Counted from the first letter of the stretch, positions 32,633-42,739 are shown. The stretch: 64,000 bases of DNA from Alteromonadaceae bacterium M269 (GCA_004353515.1 SMNZ01000002.1:434001-498000); one strand, 5' to 3'. Notes: a model not told the origin generated them from the sequence alone. Numbers and translations: made by a program.

Positions 32633-35278
32633 TCAGCTCATATAAGCAGGTTTATATTCTTTATCCAAAGCTTTAGTTAATTCACTTTTTAACAACGTTT
32701 GTTGTTCCTGACTAAGTGCTTTTTTGTCAGGGTTACTCAAAATAAAAAGATCTTCTGCTCTTTCCCCAATCGTACTAATTTTCGCCATGTGAAGGTCAAT
32801 GTTAAGTTTGACAAACTGTTCGCTGATCCTTGCTAAAAGGCCCGGGGAATCTAAAGCTTCCAGTTCAAGTAATGTCATGTTTGATTGATTGGTAAAGAAA
32901 CGCATTTTGGTTGGGACTTTTAGTTGTCTCATTCTTCGCGACATTCTGCGTTGATTCTTATGCTGTTCACCTGGTTTATTGAGTTGATTATGTATCGCTT
33001 CTTTCAGGCTCTGCATTCTATTCTGAGAATCAATGCGCTTACCGTTGTTATCTAAGATAACGAAGGTATCGAAGATATATCCGTCTTGAGTATTCAGGAT
33101 GTTGGCATCGTGTATCGAACAGTTTCGACTATCGAGAACAGAAGCTGCTTGAGCAAACAAGTTTGGCCTGTCTTTGCCATAGATAAGAACCTCTGTGCCT
33201 GCTTTGGATGTTTTCTCATTTAAATCAATGATAAGGCCTTCTTCATCGGTTGTTTCATGTTGAAGAATAACTTTTGCGTGCCAAGCAAGTTGAGCTGACT
33301 TGAACCGAATAAAATAGCTATTATCAAATCGCTGCCAAAGGTGTTCTATGTGTTCAGCTTTATAGCCTTCTTCATGCAAAGCGTTTAAGGCCAACTCTTT
33401 ATGTTCAAGAATGCGATCATGTAAATCGACTTTATTTTCTAATCCGTCCTCTAGAGCTTTACGGGTCATTAGGTATAGCTCTCTTAAAAGAGAGGACTTC
33501 CAGTCATTCCAAAGATTACTATTCGTTGCTCTGATATCTGCTAAGGTCAGCATGTACAAGTGATTTAAGTTGTTCTTATTGCGAACTTTAGCGGCGAAAT
33601 CGTTGACGACCTCAGGATCATAAATATCCCTTCTTTGAGCAACCACCGACATCAAAAGATGTTGCTCTACGAGCCAACTCACCAGTTTAGTGTCTTTCTC
33701 AGAGACATTGTGCATAACGCAAAAGTTAGCAACGTCGGCGGCACCTAAGGTCGAGTGATCCCCATTTCTACCCTTAGCAATATCGTGGAAGATACCGGCA
33801 ATGAAAAGCAGTTCCGGCTTATCCACATTCATCATCATACGGCGGCAACGAGGAAATGGGTGATCGGGTAAATCTAAGGTGTAGTGATGAATGTTTTTGA
33901 CCAGTCTGTGTGTGTGTTCATCTACCGTATAAGCATGGAAAAGGTCAAATTGCATCATTCCAACGATATGATCCCATTGAGAAAGGTACGCTTGCATGAT
34001 GCCGTGCTTATACATCAGATCCCAACTTAACCTGAAGAAATCGGGAAGCTGAACCAGTTGCATAAAGATGACTCGGCACTTTCCTCTCTCTGAGAAATAT
34101 TGTGTGTTGAATTGTCGCCTTGCGTTTCTGAGGAGCCTTAGGCTCGACGAGTGCAAACCTTCAATAGAAGATGACTTAGCAATAACTGAAAAGAAGTTAA
34201 GAAGCTTTTCAGGAGTTTCGAAGACGTTATCGTGTCTGGCGGCAATGAGCCCATCAAGGACCTCGAAATCATCATCAAGAACTTCTTTTCTTTTTACCTT
34301 GTTGGCTAAGATATCTTGCCTGAAAAGCTGTAAGAGCATTTCATTGAGTTCTGATATACGCCGGACGATCCTGAAGAAACTTTTCATCATCTTTTCTACA
34401 GATGATTTTCCTTCATCGCCAAAGCCAAGCCTTTGTGCAACGGCCGGTTGGTAGTCAAACAATAATCGATTTTCACTCCGCCCTACATGCATATGTAAGG
34501 CAAAACGCATTTTCCATAAATAGGAACGGCACTCCAAGAGTTCATCGAACTCGTTTTCAGTAAAGTAGCCATGTTCTATCAACTCTTTCCCTTGCAAAAC
34601 TTTAAAGTGTTTCTTTGCTACCCAACCAATGTTCTGAATATCACGAAGACATCCCGGGTTTTCTTTAATGTTTGGTTCAAGGTTATAAGCGGTGCCGTTA
34701 AATTTCGTATGACGTTGTTGTTGCTCTTCATATTTGGCAACAAAGAAATCTTTACTACTCCAAAACTGAGCCCCATGGATTTTGCTTTGAAGTTTATCGA
34801 AAGTTGTTTCACAACCATTAAGTAAGCGAGACTCAATCAGATTGGTTGCTATGGTGATGTCTTTTTTAGCCTGATGAATAGTTTCTTTTATTGTTCGAAC
34901 TGATTGGCCAATATCTAAGCCTATATCCCACAAAAAAGTTATCCATTGGCTTAAATTTTCTTCCTGGCTCTTATCCAGGCCTTTTTCAGACAATATGAGT
35001 AGATCGACATCTGAATAAGGTTGTAAATGCCCACGGCCATATCCGCCAACTGCGACTAAACTCATCTGAGGAATATTGTCGAGCTTACATAACGTCCAAC
35101 TATGATTGAGTAACTTGTCAACAAAAGTAGCTCTGTCTACAACAAGCGAGTCGACGCTTTTCGTATCAAATTCGTTGTCTAGCCACTCATAGCTGGCGTT
35201 AATACAGCGTTTAAAACCAGCAATATCATTTATTGACGTGACTGATTCAATCTCGTTCAGCAAGTCTTGTAGCTGCAA
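32633..35278 (-). CDS. glnD: PII uridylyltransferase/uridylyl-removing enzyme GlnD
   Basis: Protein of 881 aa (E. coli 890). Nucleotidyltransferase motif VGGYGRGHLQPYSDVDLLIL with Asp90/Asp92; central HD phosphohydrolase with HRLVKNIHHYTLDLPDHP and AGIFHDIAKGRNGDHS near residue 500; two C-terminal ACT domains (EVLIYGKDRPNLFAQAASVL and LLELEALDSPGLLARISEQF) that sense glutamine. It adds or removes UMP on PII to signal nitrogen status. TTG start at 35278 with AGGAT upstream. It is 24 bases downstream of map on the same strand. Confidence 0.97.
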   Translation of the reverse strand: MQLQDLLNEIESVTSINDIAGFKRCINASYEWLDNEFDTKSVDSLVVDRATFVDKLLNHSWTLCKLDNIPQMSLVAVGGYGRGHLQPYSDVDLLILSEKGLDKSQEENLSQWITFLWDIGLDIGQSVRTIKETIHQAKKDITIATNLIESRLLNGCETTFDKLQSKIHGAQFWSSKDFFVAKYEEQQQRHTKFNGTAYNLEPNIKENPGCLRDIQNIGWVAKKHFKVLQGKELIEHGYFTENEFDELLECRSYLWKMRFALHMHVGRSENRLLFDYQPAVAQRLGFGDEGKSSVEKMMKSFFRIVRRISELNEMLLQLFRQDILANKVKRKEVLDDDFEVLDGLIAARHDNVFETPEKLLNFFSVIAKSSSIEGLHSSSLRLLRNARRQFNTQYFSERGKCRVIFMQLVQLPDFFRLSWDLMYKHGIMQAYLSQWDHIVGMMQFDLFHAYTVDEHTHRLVKNIHHYTLDLPDHPFPRCRRMMMNVDKPELLFIAGIFHDIAKGRNGDHSTLGAADVANFCVMHNVSEKDTKLVSWLVEQHLLMSVVAQRRDIYDPEVVNDFAAKVRNKNNLNHLYMLTLADIRATNSNLWNDWKSSLLRELYLMTRKALEDGLENKVDLHDRILEHKELALNALHEEGYKAEHIEHLWQRFDNSYFIRFKSAQLAWHAKVILQHETTDEEGLIIDLNEKTSKAGTEVLIYGKDRPNLFAQAASVLDSRNCSIHDANILNTQDGYIFDTFVILDNNGKRIDSQNRMQSLKEAIHNQLNKPGEQHKNQRRMSRRMRQLKVPTKMRFFTNQSNMTLLELEALDSPGLLARISEQFVKLNIDLHMAKISTIGERAEDLFILSNPDKKALSQEQQTLLKSELTKALDKEYKPAYMS

Positions 35279-35302
35279 GGCGTTATCCTAATTAGGTATC
35301 TG

Positions 35303-36094
35303 TTAATGAGTAATAATTCGAGCTAGCTCTTCATCTGGTCTAAGTGTCAGAACTTCACACCCATTGCTTGTGACTAACAGGGTATGTTCCCATTGAGCGC
35401 TTAAACTTCTGTCTTTAGTCACAACAGTCCAATGATCTTTCATTAGCTTCGAATATCTTTTACCAGCGTTAATCATGGGCTCGATAGTAAAGCACATACC
35501 TTCTTTGAGTAACTCGCCAGTATTGGGCTGGCCATAATGTAATATTTGAGGCTCTTCGTGAAAAACTGCCCCTATACCGTGACCGCAATATTCTCTAACG
35601 ACCGAGTAGTTATGTTTTTCTGCATGCTTTTGAATGGCGTGGCCTATATCACCTAACCTTGCACCAGGCTTAACCATGTTAATCCCTAGGTAGAGGCATT
35701 CTTGCGTCACTTTAATCAGTCGCTCAGTCAATATGGCAGGCTTGCCTACCACAAACATTTTAGAGGTGTCTCCGTGATAACCATCTTTAATAACGGTGAC
35801 ATCTATGTTGACGCTGTCTCCATCTTTTAACACTTTGTCGCCAGGGATGCCGTGGCAAATAACATGATTGACCGACGTACAGATAGATTTAGGGAAAGGA
35901 GGTGAACCGTAATTTAACGGTGCGGGAATTGCCCCTTGATGATTCACAATATAGTCGTGACACCTATCGTTAAGCTCCCCAGTTGTCACACCTTTTACAA
36001 CGTAAGGAGTAATCATTTCCAGAACATCTGCTGCCAGCTTACCAGCTACGCGCATGCGTTCTATTTCTTCGGGGGTCTTTATTGTGATAGCCAA
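35303..36094 (-). CDS. map: Methionine aminopeptidase, type I
   Basis: Protein of 263 aa (E. coli 264). The dimetal ligands are visible: NIDVTVIKDGYHGDTSKMF (two Asp), CGHGIGAVFHEEP (His), MCFTIEPMI (Glu) and SAQWEHTLLV (Glu). It removes the initiator methionine from nascent proteins. TTG start at 36094 with GGAG seven bases upstream. Divergent from rpsB, as in most gammaproteobacteria. Confidence 0.97.
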   Translation of the reverse strand: MAITIKTPEEIERMRVAGKLAADVLEMITPYVVKGVTTGELNDRCHDYIVNHQGAIPAPLNYGSPPFPKSICTSVNHVICHGIPGDKVLKDGDSVNIDVTVIKDGYHGDTSKMFVVGKPAILTERLIKVTQECLYLGINMVKPGARLGDIGHAIQKHAEKHNYSVVREYCGHGIGAVFHEEPQILHYGQPNTGELLKEGMCFTIEPMINAGKRYSKLMKDHWTVVTKDRSLSAQWEHTLLVTSNGCEVLTLRPDEELARIITH

Positions 36095-36404
36095 CTTGTG
36101 CTCCGTATATCTTGCTTTACCATGCCATGTTTTGAAAACGCTATCTGATAGCAGAACTGTAGAGTACAGGTACCACTCTAAGACTGAGCGCTAGACAAGG
36201 CAAGAATGAGTTAAATGATAACGCTTAAGTCAGAAGAAAAAGCTAACTTCTGTCATGCGAATAATGGAGGCATTCTAGCGTCATCATGCGTAGCTGTATA
36301 GGTTCAATGGATTTCAGAACGATCAAGGTCAATATGCGTATCTGGATGATATAGGTTTGATTTCGAAGAAGTGCCGTTTATTAAGTCATTTTATGGTGTT
36401 TTTC

Positions 36405-36433
36405 TTGTGTTAAATCGCTCAACGTGCTATAAA
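36405..36433 (+). promoter_or_regulatory. rpsB promoter with GC-rich discriminator
   Basis: TTGTGT (36405-36410), a 17-base spacer, extended -10 TGCTATAAA (-10 at 36428-36433), followed by GCGCCGCGC. The GC-rich discriminator is the mark of stringently controlled ribosomal promoters. Transcription would start near 36440, leaving a leader of about 150 bases, similar to that of E. coli rpsB. Confidence 0.75.
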
Positions 36434-36500
36434 GCGCCGCGCAAATCTAGGGTTGTCTTAGATTTGTTAATAAATTCGTTAATACACACATATATCGACA

Positions 36501-36553
36501 CGAGGTTCGGGGTGTTCTAATGGGATATTTTCCTGTTGGGATCGAGGTTCGGG
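36501..36553 (+). promoter_or_regulatory. Direct repeat in the rpsB leader, candidate S2 autoregulatory site
   Basis: CGAGGTTCGGG occurs at 36501-36511 and again at 36543-36553, within the transcribed leader. Gammaproteobacterial rpsB leaders are known to form a conserved structure through which S2 represses rpsB-tsf. That these repeats are part of that element is inference. Confidence 0.5.
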
Positions 36554-36591
36554 ATATATGGAGGCTTAACCCCAATACGAGGAATTATACT

Positions 36592-37320
36592 ATGGCAAAT
36601 GTATCTATGCGCGATATGTTGCAAGCGGGTGTTCACTTCGGACACCAAACACGTTACTGGAACCCAAAAATGAAGCCTTTCATCTTTGGAGCGCGTAACA
36701 AAGTTCATATCATCAACCTAGAAAAAACAGTACCTTTGTTTAACTCTGCACTAGATTTCCTAGGCAGCGTTGCAGCGAAGAAAGGTAAAGTTTTATTTGT
36801 TGGTACTAAGCGTGCTGCAAGTGAGCCGGTAAAAGAAGCTGCACTTAAGTGTGACCAGTACTACGTTAACAAGCGTTGGTTAGGTGGTATGTTGACTAAC
36901 TGGAAAACAGTTCGTCAATCAATCAAGCGTTTGAAAGACTTAGAGCAACAATCTCAAGACGGTACTTTTGATAAGTTGACTAAGAAAGAAGTTCTTATGC
37001 TTCAGCGTGAAATGAATAAGCTAGAAAGCAGCCTTGGTGGTATCAAGGACATGGGCGGTCTTCCTGATTGTCTGTTTGTTGTTGACGCTGACCACGAGCA
37101 CATTGCAATTAAAGAAGCACGTAACCTAGGTATTCCAGTTGTATCTGTTGTAGATACTAACTCTAATCCTGACGGTGTTGATTACATCATCCCAGGTAAC
37201 GACGATGCTATCCGTGCAGTTCAGTTATACTTGAACTCAGCAGCTGACGCAGTTAACAACGGCCGTGAGCAAAACATCGAAGTTCAAGCAGAGCAAGACG
37301 ATTTCGTTGAAGCTGAATAA
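36592..37320 (+). CDS. rpsB: Ribosomal protein S2
   Basis: Protein of 242 aa (E. coli 241). [27 protein letters not shown] at the start, [20 protein letters not shown] and [18 protein letters not shown] inside are S2 hallmarks. Start ATG 36592 with GAGG about 9 bases upstream; the frame is open further upstream but that part is leader. Assembles late into the 30S subunit. Cotranscribed in part with tsf across a terminator. Confidence 0.98.
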   Translation: MANVSMRDMLQAGVHFGHQTRYWNPKMKPFIFGARNKVHIINLEKTVPLFNSALDFLGSVAAKKGKVLFVGTKRAASEPVKEAALKCDQYYVNKRWLGGMLTNWKTVRQSIKRLKDLEQQSQDGTFDKLTKKEVLMLQREMNKLESSLGGIKDMGGLPDCLFVVDADHEHIAIKEARNLGIPVVSVVDTNSNPDGVDYIIPGNDDAIRAVQLYLNSAADAVNNGREQNIEVQAEQDDFVEAE

Positions 37321-37357
37321 TAGATAAGCCTAAATACTTATCTGTTAGATAATTTCG

Positions 37358-37383
37358 AAAAAGGGGCGAAGAGCCCCTTTTTT
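37358..37383 (+). terminator. Intrinsic terminator between rpsB and tsf
   Basis: AAAAAGGGGC (37358-37367), loop GAAGA, GCCCCTTTTTT. A strong stem with a T-run in the rpsB-tsf gap; in E. coli a similar element partly attenuates tsf expression. Confidence 0.85.
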
Positions 37384-37416
37384 AAATAGTTAAAAATTAT
37401 TTGTGAGGAAAAACAA

Positions 37417-38289
37417 ATGGCTGTAACTGCTGCCCTTGTTAAAGAATTACGTGAACGTACCGCTGCTGGTATGTTGGATTGTAAAAAAGCGCTTGTTGAA
37501 GCAAACGGTGATATTGAGCTTGCTATCGAAAACATGCGCAAAAATGGTCAAGCAAAAGCGGCTAAAAAAGCTGGTCGTATTGCTGCAGAAGGTGTTGTAT
37601 TAACTCGCGTAGTTGATGGAACAGCGACTATGATGGAAGTTAACTGTGAAACTGACTTCGTAGCAAGAGACGAAGGTTTCTTAAACTTCGGTAATCAGTT
37701 GTTAGAACTAGCTGCTGCTAACGATATCAACGACATCGAAGCACTTAATGATCTTGAAATCGATGGTGTTTCTGTTAGCGATACACGTACTGCTCTTGTT
37801 ACTAAGATTGGTGAAAACATCAGTCCTCGCCGTGTTATTTCAGTAAAAGGTGAGTCTCTTGGTGCATACGTTCACGGCGGCCGTATCGGTGTTATTGCTA
37901 TCTTAACGGGTGGTGACGAAGAGTTAGCAAAAGATATTGCTATGCATGTTGCTGCATCTAGCCCACAGTTCGTTAAGCCTGAAGATGTACCTGCTGACGT
38001 TGTTGAAAAAGAGAAAGCAATCCAAATCGAAATTGCGATTCAATCTGGTAAGCCAGCTGAAATTGCAGAGAAAATGGTTGCTGGCCGCATGAAGAAGTTC
38101 ACTGGCGAAGTGAGCTTAACAGGTCAACCTTTCGTTAAAGATCCTTCAATGAGCGTTGGAGAATTACTTAAGTCTAAGAATGCTGACGTTGTTAACTTCG
38201 TACGTTTTGAAGTTGGCGAAGGCATTGAGAAGAAGACTGAAGATTTCGCAGCTGAAGTAGCAGCTCAAATGGAAGCTGCTAAAAAGTAA
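37417..38289 (+). CDS. tsf: Elongation factor Ts
   Basis: Protein of 290 aa. N-terminal UBA-like domain [21 protein letters not shown], then the signature [11 protein letters not shown] at about residue 80, and the C-terminal core. It recycles EF-Tu by exchanging GDP for GTP. GTGAGGA ahead of ATG 37417 provides a good ribosome site. Follows rpsB as in nearly all bacteria. Confidence 0.98.
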   Translation: MAVTAALVKELRERTAAGMLDCKKALVEANGDIELAIENMRKNGQAKAAKKAGRIAAEGVVLTRVVDGTATMMEVNCETDFVARDEGFLNFGNQLLELAAANDINDIEALNDLEIDGVSVSDTRTALVTKIGENISPRRVISVKGESLGAYVHGGRIGVIAILTGGDEELAKDIAMHVAASSPQFVKPEDVPADVVEKEKAIQIEIAIQSGKPAEIAEKMVAGRMKKFTGEVSLTGQPFVKDPSMSVGELLKSKNADVVNFVRFEVGEGIEKKTEDFAAEVAAQMEAAKK

Positions 38290-38596
38290 ATGAAATGAGA
38301 GTTTGGTCTGTTATTACTGCATTTTATACAGATATGGAACAAAGCTCGCATTTATTTATACCTATGGCTTTTGCGTAATAGCATTGTCATATACACTACT
38401 GGCACCTCATTTTGAGGTGCTTTTTTGTATCTAATCTGGATGATGGATAAGAAATGTCGATTAGAGAAGGATTTTGACTGCTTGCTTAAAGGGTTATTTG
38501 AGTGGCACAAATACAATGATAAATAGTTGTATTTGCAGACATGGTTTATCCATAATTCAGGTTATTTAGTAAAGTCTACGATGGAAGTTCTATTCA
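38290..38596. other. tsf-pyrH intergenic region
   Basis: A 307-base gap. It contains the tsf terminator (38402-38426) and, after it, about 170 bases that should hold the pyrH promoter; TTGACT at 38474-38479 is a possible -35 but no matching -10 lies at the right spacing. No reading frame or RNA gene seen. Confidence 0.4.
38402..38426 (+). terminator. Intrinsic terminator after tsf
   Basis: GCACCTCA (38402-38409), loop TTT, TGAGGTGC (38413-38420), then TTTTTT. A textbook rho-independent terminator that ends the rpsB-tsf transcript. Confidence 0.9.
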
Positions 38597-39340
38597 ATGA
38601 GTATCAATCCTAAGTCCGCATATCGAAGAATCCTTTTAAAACTGAGTGGTGAAGCTCTAATGGGAGATGAAGATTTCGGCATCGACCCTAAAGTACTTGA
38701 CCGCATGGCTCAAGAAATTAAGGAAGTTGTTGAGTTGGGAGTTCAAGTAGGTCTTGTTATCGGTGGTGGCAACCTCTTTAGAGGGGAGGGCTTAGCTAAT
38801 GCCGGTATGAATCGCGTTGTTGGCGACCACATGGGCATGCTGGCCACTGTTATGAACGGATTGGCCATGAGAGATGCGCTTCATCGTGCTTTTGTTAACG
38901 CTCGATTGATGTCTGCTATTCCATTAAACGGTGTATGTGATGCATACAACTGGGCTGAAGCGATTAGCTTGTTGAAGTCAGGACGTGTTGTTATTTTCTC
39001 CGCTGGCACAGGTAACCCATTTTTTACGACAGATTCAGCAGCTTGCCTTCGTGGTATCGAAATTGAAGCTGATGCAGTTCTGAAAGCAACTAAGGTTGAT
39101 GGTGTTTACAGTGATGATCCTGTTTCAAATCCGGATGCGACGCTTTACAAGCAAATGAGTTATCAAGAAGTCCTTGAAAAAGAATTGAAAGTGATGGATT
39201 TAGCAGCCTTCACTCTAGCAAGAGACCACAGTTTACCCATACGTGTCTTCAACATGAACAAGCCAGGCTGCTTGCGTTCAGTAGTCATGGGTGATGATGT
39301 TGGTACTCTTATTGATCATCAAGAAAGTTTAAAATCGTAA
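38597..39340 (+). CDS. pyrH: Uridylate kinase PyrH
   Basis: Amino-acid-kinase-fold protein of 247 aa: [20 protein letters not shown] at the start, [26 protein letters not shown] and [17 protein letters not shown]-like block ([17 protein letters not shown]). It phosphorylates UMP to UDP. Opens the pyrH-frr-uppS-cdsA-dxr-rseP series, with only 21 bases to frr. Confidence 0.98.
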   Translation: MSINPKSAYRRILLKLSGEALMGDEDFGIDPKVLDRMAQEIKEVVELGVQVGLVIGGGNLFRGEGLANAGMNRVVGDHMGMLATVMNGLAMRDALHRAFVNARLMSAIPLNGVCDAYNWAEAISLLKSGRVVIFSAGTGNPFFTTDSAACLRGIEIEADAVLKATKVDGVYSDDPVSNPDATLYKQMSYQEVLEKELKVMDLAAFTLARDHSLPIRVFNMNKPGCLRSVVMGDDVGTLIDHQESLKS

Positions 39341-39361
39341 AGAATAAAATAGGAAAAGATC

Positions 39362-39919
39362 GTGATTGAAGAAATAAAAGATGATGCAAGACAACGTATG
39401 GAAAAGAGCATCAGCGCACTTAAAGGACAATTAAGTAAAATTCGCACAGGTCGCGCGCATCCAAGTCTTCTAGACAGCATCATGGTGCCTTATTACGGAA
39501 CTCCTACACCGTTAAGACAAGTTGCTAATGTTGTCGCAGAAGACTCGCGTACACTTGCAGTGACTGTATTTGATAAGTCAGCAACACAAGCTGTTGAAAA
39601 GGCAATCATGCAATCTGACCTAGGTCTGAACCCTTCTAGTGCCGGAGCAACCCTTCGTATTCCTATGCCTGCATTAACGGAAGAGCGTCGTAAGGATCTT
39701 ATCAAAGTTGTTCGCGCTGAAGCTGAGCAAGGTCGTGTTGGTATTCGTAGTGTTCGTAGAGATGCAAATGCAGATATCAAAGAGTTGCTAAAAGAAAAAG
39801 AAATTGGTGAAGACGATAGCCGTAAAGGTGAAGATGATATTCAGAAAATCACCAATGAGTTCGTCAAAGTTGTTGATGATTTATTAGCAGCAAAAGAAAA
39901 AGAGTTAATGGAAATATAA
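39362..39919 (+). CDS. frr: Ribosome recycling factor
   Basis: Protein of 185 aa, the exact E. coli length. [26 protein letters not shown] and the C-terminal [21 protein letters not shown] are conserved. It splits post-termination ribosomes with EF-G. GTG start at 39362, preceded by AGGAAAAGAT. In the pyrH operon. Confidence 0.97.
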   Translation: MIEEIKDDARQRMEKSISALKGQLSKIRTGRAHPSLLDSIMVPYYGTPTPLRQVANVVAEDSRTLAVTVFDKSATQAVEKAIMQSDLGLNPSSAGATLRIPMPALTEERRKDLIKVVRAEAEQGRVGIRSVRRDANADIKELLKEKEIGEDDSRKGEDDIQKITNEFVKVVDDLLAAKEKELMEI

Positions 39920-39928
39920 CGTTATACG

Positions 39929-40672
39929 ATGACTGATATTTCCACTAAAGACAAAGCGTTGCCGAAACATGTTGCCATTATTATGGATGGCAACGGTCGT
40001 TGGGCGAAGAATAAGGGAAAAATAAGAACTTTTGGTCATAAAGCAGGTGTTGAGTCAGTAAGAAGTGCTGTTCAATTTGCTGCAACTAAAGGTATTCATG
40101 CATTGACCTTATTTGCATTCAGTAGCGAAAACTGGAATCGACCGAAAGACGAAGTCAGTGTTTTATTAGAGTTGTTTAATTTTGTTTTGAACAACGAAGT
40201 TAAGAAGCTCCATAAGAATAATATCAAGCTTAAAGTCGTTGGCGATATTTCTCGCTTTGATGATAAGTTGAAAGCGAAAATTGCGAGAGCCGAAAAGCTA
40301 ACTGAAAACAATGATGCTCTTGTCTTGAATATCGCTGCGAATTACGGTGGTCGATGGGATATCACTCACGCTGCTAAGCTTATGGCCCAGAAAGCGATGA
40401 GCGGTGAATTAGACATAGAGAATGTCGGTGAAAAAGAGTTTGATGAGTTTACAGCGTTCGCTGGTTTACCAGAATTGGATTTGCTGATTCGCACAGGCGG
40501 TGATAGTAGAGTGAGTAATTTCATGCTTTGGCAATGTGCCTATGCCGAGCTTTACTTTACTGACACACTTTGGCCTGACTTTGATAGTACAGAGTTTGAT
40601 AAAGCGTTAGACGATTTTGCGTCTAGGCAAAGGCGTTTTGGCTTAACCGGAGAGCAGGTTGATGTGGCATAA
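39929..40672 (+). CDS. uppS: Undecaprenyl diphosphate synthase UppS
   Basis: Cis-prenyltransferase of 247 aa: IIMDGNGRWA with catalytic Asp20, FAFSSENWNRP near residue 63, and the C-terminal RTGGDSRVSNFMLWQCAYAE. It makes the C55 lipid carrier used for peptidoglycan and by the WecA-like enzyme in this window. One oddity: the usual TGGExR has Asp192 in place of the Mg-coordinating Glu (E213 in E. coli). The fold is otherwise intact. Nine bases after frr. Confidence 0.96.
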   Translation: MTDISTKDKALPKHVAIIMDGNGRWAKNKGKIRTFGHKAGVESVRSAVQFAATKGIHALTLFAFSSENWNRPKDEVSVLLELFNFVLNNEVKKLHKNNIKLKVVGDISRFDDKLKAKIARAEKLTENNDALVLNIAANYGGRWDITHAAKLMAQKAMSGELDIENVGEKEFDEFTAFAGLPELDLLIRTGGDSRVSNFMLWQCAYAELYFTDTLWPDFDSTEFDKALDDFASRQRRFGLTGEQVDVA

Positions 40673-40687
40673 AAAAGAGAAGTTGAT

Positions 40688-41551
40688 GTGTTAAAGCAAC
40701 GTATTTTAACAGCACTTGTTCTTGCTCCATTAGCACTATGGGCCATTCTGTTCTTACCCTTAATTGGGTTTGAAATTTGTATGGGGCTCATTGTTGCACT
40801 TGCTGCTTGGGAATGGGCCAATATGTCGGGCTTTAAGTCTGGCAGTGATAAAGCTATTTATACCCTCATCATCGTATTATTTTGTTTGGTGTTAGGGCTT
40901 GCTGTACCACTTGAGCAAATCTGGCATCAAGGGCAGTTAAACGCATTGTTCCGCTGGGTTTTGGGCTTCTCAATGGTTTGGTGGGCGGTCTCTCTCTTTA
41001 ATGTCATCGCATATCCAAAGTTCTCATCTCCATGGCGTTGCAGTAAACGTTATCGAGGATTATTTGGTGTATTTACACTGATTCCTACTTGGGTTGCGCT
41101 TGTTGCACTCAGAACTAACTTATATGACATCACACCTTTTTATGGGGCGTCCCTGATTTTCTACGTATTGGGGATCGTTTGGGCCGCGGACATTGGAGCA
41201 TTCTTCATCGGAATTAAGTTTGGTCGCCATAAGCTCAGACCTAACGTCTCTCCTGGTAAAACACTTGAAGGTTTGTTTGGTGGTGTTACAGCTTCTTTTG
41301 CAATCATTGGCTTTGCAGCATTACATTATCAATTTGATGCGTCGCGCATTTGGATGCATATCGCATTCGGTTGTCTGACAGTGGCTGTTTCTGCTCTAGG
41401 TGATTTAAACGAAAGTATGTTTAAACGCTGCGAGGGGATTAAAGATAGCGGTAATCTACTTCCAGGGCATGGTGGTATTCTCGATCGTATTGATAGCTTG
41501 ACTGCCGCCTTCCCGGTTTTTGCATTCTGTTATGTGACTTGGATGGTTTAG
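40688..41551 (+). CDS. cdsA: Phosphatidate cytidylyltransferase CdsA
   Basis: Membrane protein of 287 aa with about eight hydrophobic segments and the C-terminal CDS signature SMFKRCEGIKDSGNLLPGHG followed by GILDRIDS. It makes CDP-diacylglycerol, the precursor of all phospholipids. GTG start at 40688, after GAGAAG. Its stop is directly followed by the dxr ATG. Confidence 0.97.
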   Translation: MLKQRILTALVLAPLALWAILFLPLIGFEICMGLIVALAAWEWANMSGFKSGSDKAIYTLIIVLFCLVLGLAVPLEQIWHQGQLNALFRWVLGFSMVWWAVSLFNVIAYPKFSSPWRCSKRYRGLFGVFTLIPTWVALVALRTNLYDITPFYGASLIFYVLGIVWAADIGAFFIGIKFGRHKLRPNVSPGKTLEGLFGGVTASFAIIGFAALHYQFDASRIWMHIAFGCLTVAVSALGDLNESMFKRCEGIKDSGNLLPGHGGILDRIDSLTAAFPVFAFCYVTWMV

Positions 41552-42739
41552 ATGCAGTCCTTAACAGTTTTAGGTTCTACAGGCTCAATTGGAAAGAGCA
41601 CCTTAGATGTTGTTAGTCGACAACAAGATAAGTTCAATGTTTTTGCTTTGACAGCGAATCGCAACTTAGATTTGTTGGTCGAGCAAGCGAGTTCTTGTAA
41701 TCCTAAATATATCGTTGCTGCAAATAAGGAAGATTACGCTAGTTTAGCTGATAAAAGCCGAACAGCAGGTTTGAATTGCGAAGTCTTAACTGGTGAAGAC
41801 GCTTTGGTTGATGTAGCCCAGGCTACTGAAGTTCATCAAGTGATGGCCGCTATAGTCGGTGCTGCCGGCTTGTTGCCAACCTTGGCTGCGGCTAAAGCAG
41901 GGAAGAGAGTGCTTTTAGCCAATAAAGAAGCGCTGGTGATGTCTGGTCAGTTATTGATTGATACCGTCAACCAAAGTGGCGCTGAGTTGTTACCTATTGA
42001 TAGTGAACACAATGCTATTTTCCAATGTTTACCTGAAAAGTTTTCATATGGGCAACTCCAAAAAAGTGGTATCTCGAAGATTTTACTGACCGGATCTGGC
42101 GGACCTTTTTTAAGCAACACAATAGATAGCTTGTACGATGTTACTGTTGAGCAAGCTTGCGCTCACCCAAACTGGTCGATGGGACGAAAGATTTCTGTTG
42201 ATTCAGCGACCATGATGAATAAAGGGTTGGAATTTATTGAGGCCTGCCGTTTGTTCGGTGTGTCGTCTCAACAGATAGATGTAGTTATACACCCCCAAAG
42301 CGTTATTCACTCAATGGTGCAATATAATGATGGTAGCGTTTTAGCGCAGCTTGGGAACCCCGATATGCGGACACCTATTGCACACGGGCTAGCTTTTCCT
42401 GAGCGTATTGAATCAGGAGTTAAACCGTTAGATTTTTCGACGATTTGTGATTTCACTTTCCAACTACCTGATTATGAGAAATTCCCGAACCTCAAGCTAG
42501 CGATTCAAGCTTGTGACTCCGGTGAAGCGGCAACAACGTCTTTGAATGCTGCTAATGAGGTTGCTGTAGACGCTTTTCTGAATGAACAAATTAAATATAC
42601 GGATATTAGCTTGATAAATGATTTCGTTTTGCAGCAAGCGAACATCGAAGCATTAGATAGTTTAGATATGATCTTGGCTTGTGATGCAAAAGCGAGACAA
42701 TTAGCGTCGAGTAAGGTATCGGAGTTAAGTCAATGTTAG
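41552..42739 (+). CDS. dxr: 1-deoxy-D-xylulose-5-phosphate reductoisomerase
   Basis: Protein of 395 aa (E. coli 398). NADPH motif LGSTGSIGKSTLDV, LANKEALVMSGQL, metal-binding PIDSEHNAIFQC, LTGSGGPF and the NAANEVAVDAFL block. It commits DXP to the MEP isoprenoid pathway, which feeds UppS two genes upstream. ATG is the base after the cdsA stop; the end overlaps rseP by seven bases. Confidence 0.97.
   Translation: MQSLTVLGSTGSIGKSTLDVVSRQQDKFNVFALTANRNLDLLVEQASSCNPKYIVAANKEDYASLADKSRTAGLNCEVLTGEDALVDVAQATEVHQVMAAIVGAAGLLPTLAAAKAGKRVLLANKEALVMSGQLLIDTVNQSGAELLPIDSEHNAIFQCLPEKFSYGQLQKSGISKILLTGSGGPFLSNTIDSLYDVTVEQACAHPNWSMGRKISVDSATMMNKGLEFIEACRLFGVSSQQIDVVIHPQSVIHSMVQYNDGSVLAQLGNPDMRTPIAHGLAFPERIESGVKPLDFSTICDFTFQLPDYEKFPNLKLAIQACDSGEAATTSLNAANEVAVDAFLNEQIKYTDISLINDFVLQQANIEALDSLDMILACDAKARQLASSKVSELSQC

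Larger units (their letters stand above)
36095..36591. other. map-rpsB divergent region with rpsB promoter and leader
   Basis: About 500 bases. The map-proximal 300 bases hold no gene I can support and must contain the map promoter. The rpsB side has a strong promoter (36405-36433) and a leader of about 150 bases with two copies of CGAGGTTCGGG. A frame continuing upstream from the S2 ATG to 36520 runs through this leader and is not coding. Confidence 0.6.

Noticed and set aside
34068-34454. Plus-strand frame of 128 codons opposite glnD
   Set aside because: Antisense shadow of glnD, Ser/Lys-rich with no domain signature.
36520-36591. N-terminal extension of ribosomal protein S2
   Set aside because: The extension lies in the rpsB leader; S2 proteins start at the MANVSMRD methionine, which has a good ribosome site.
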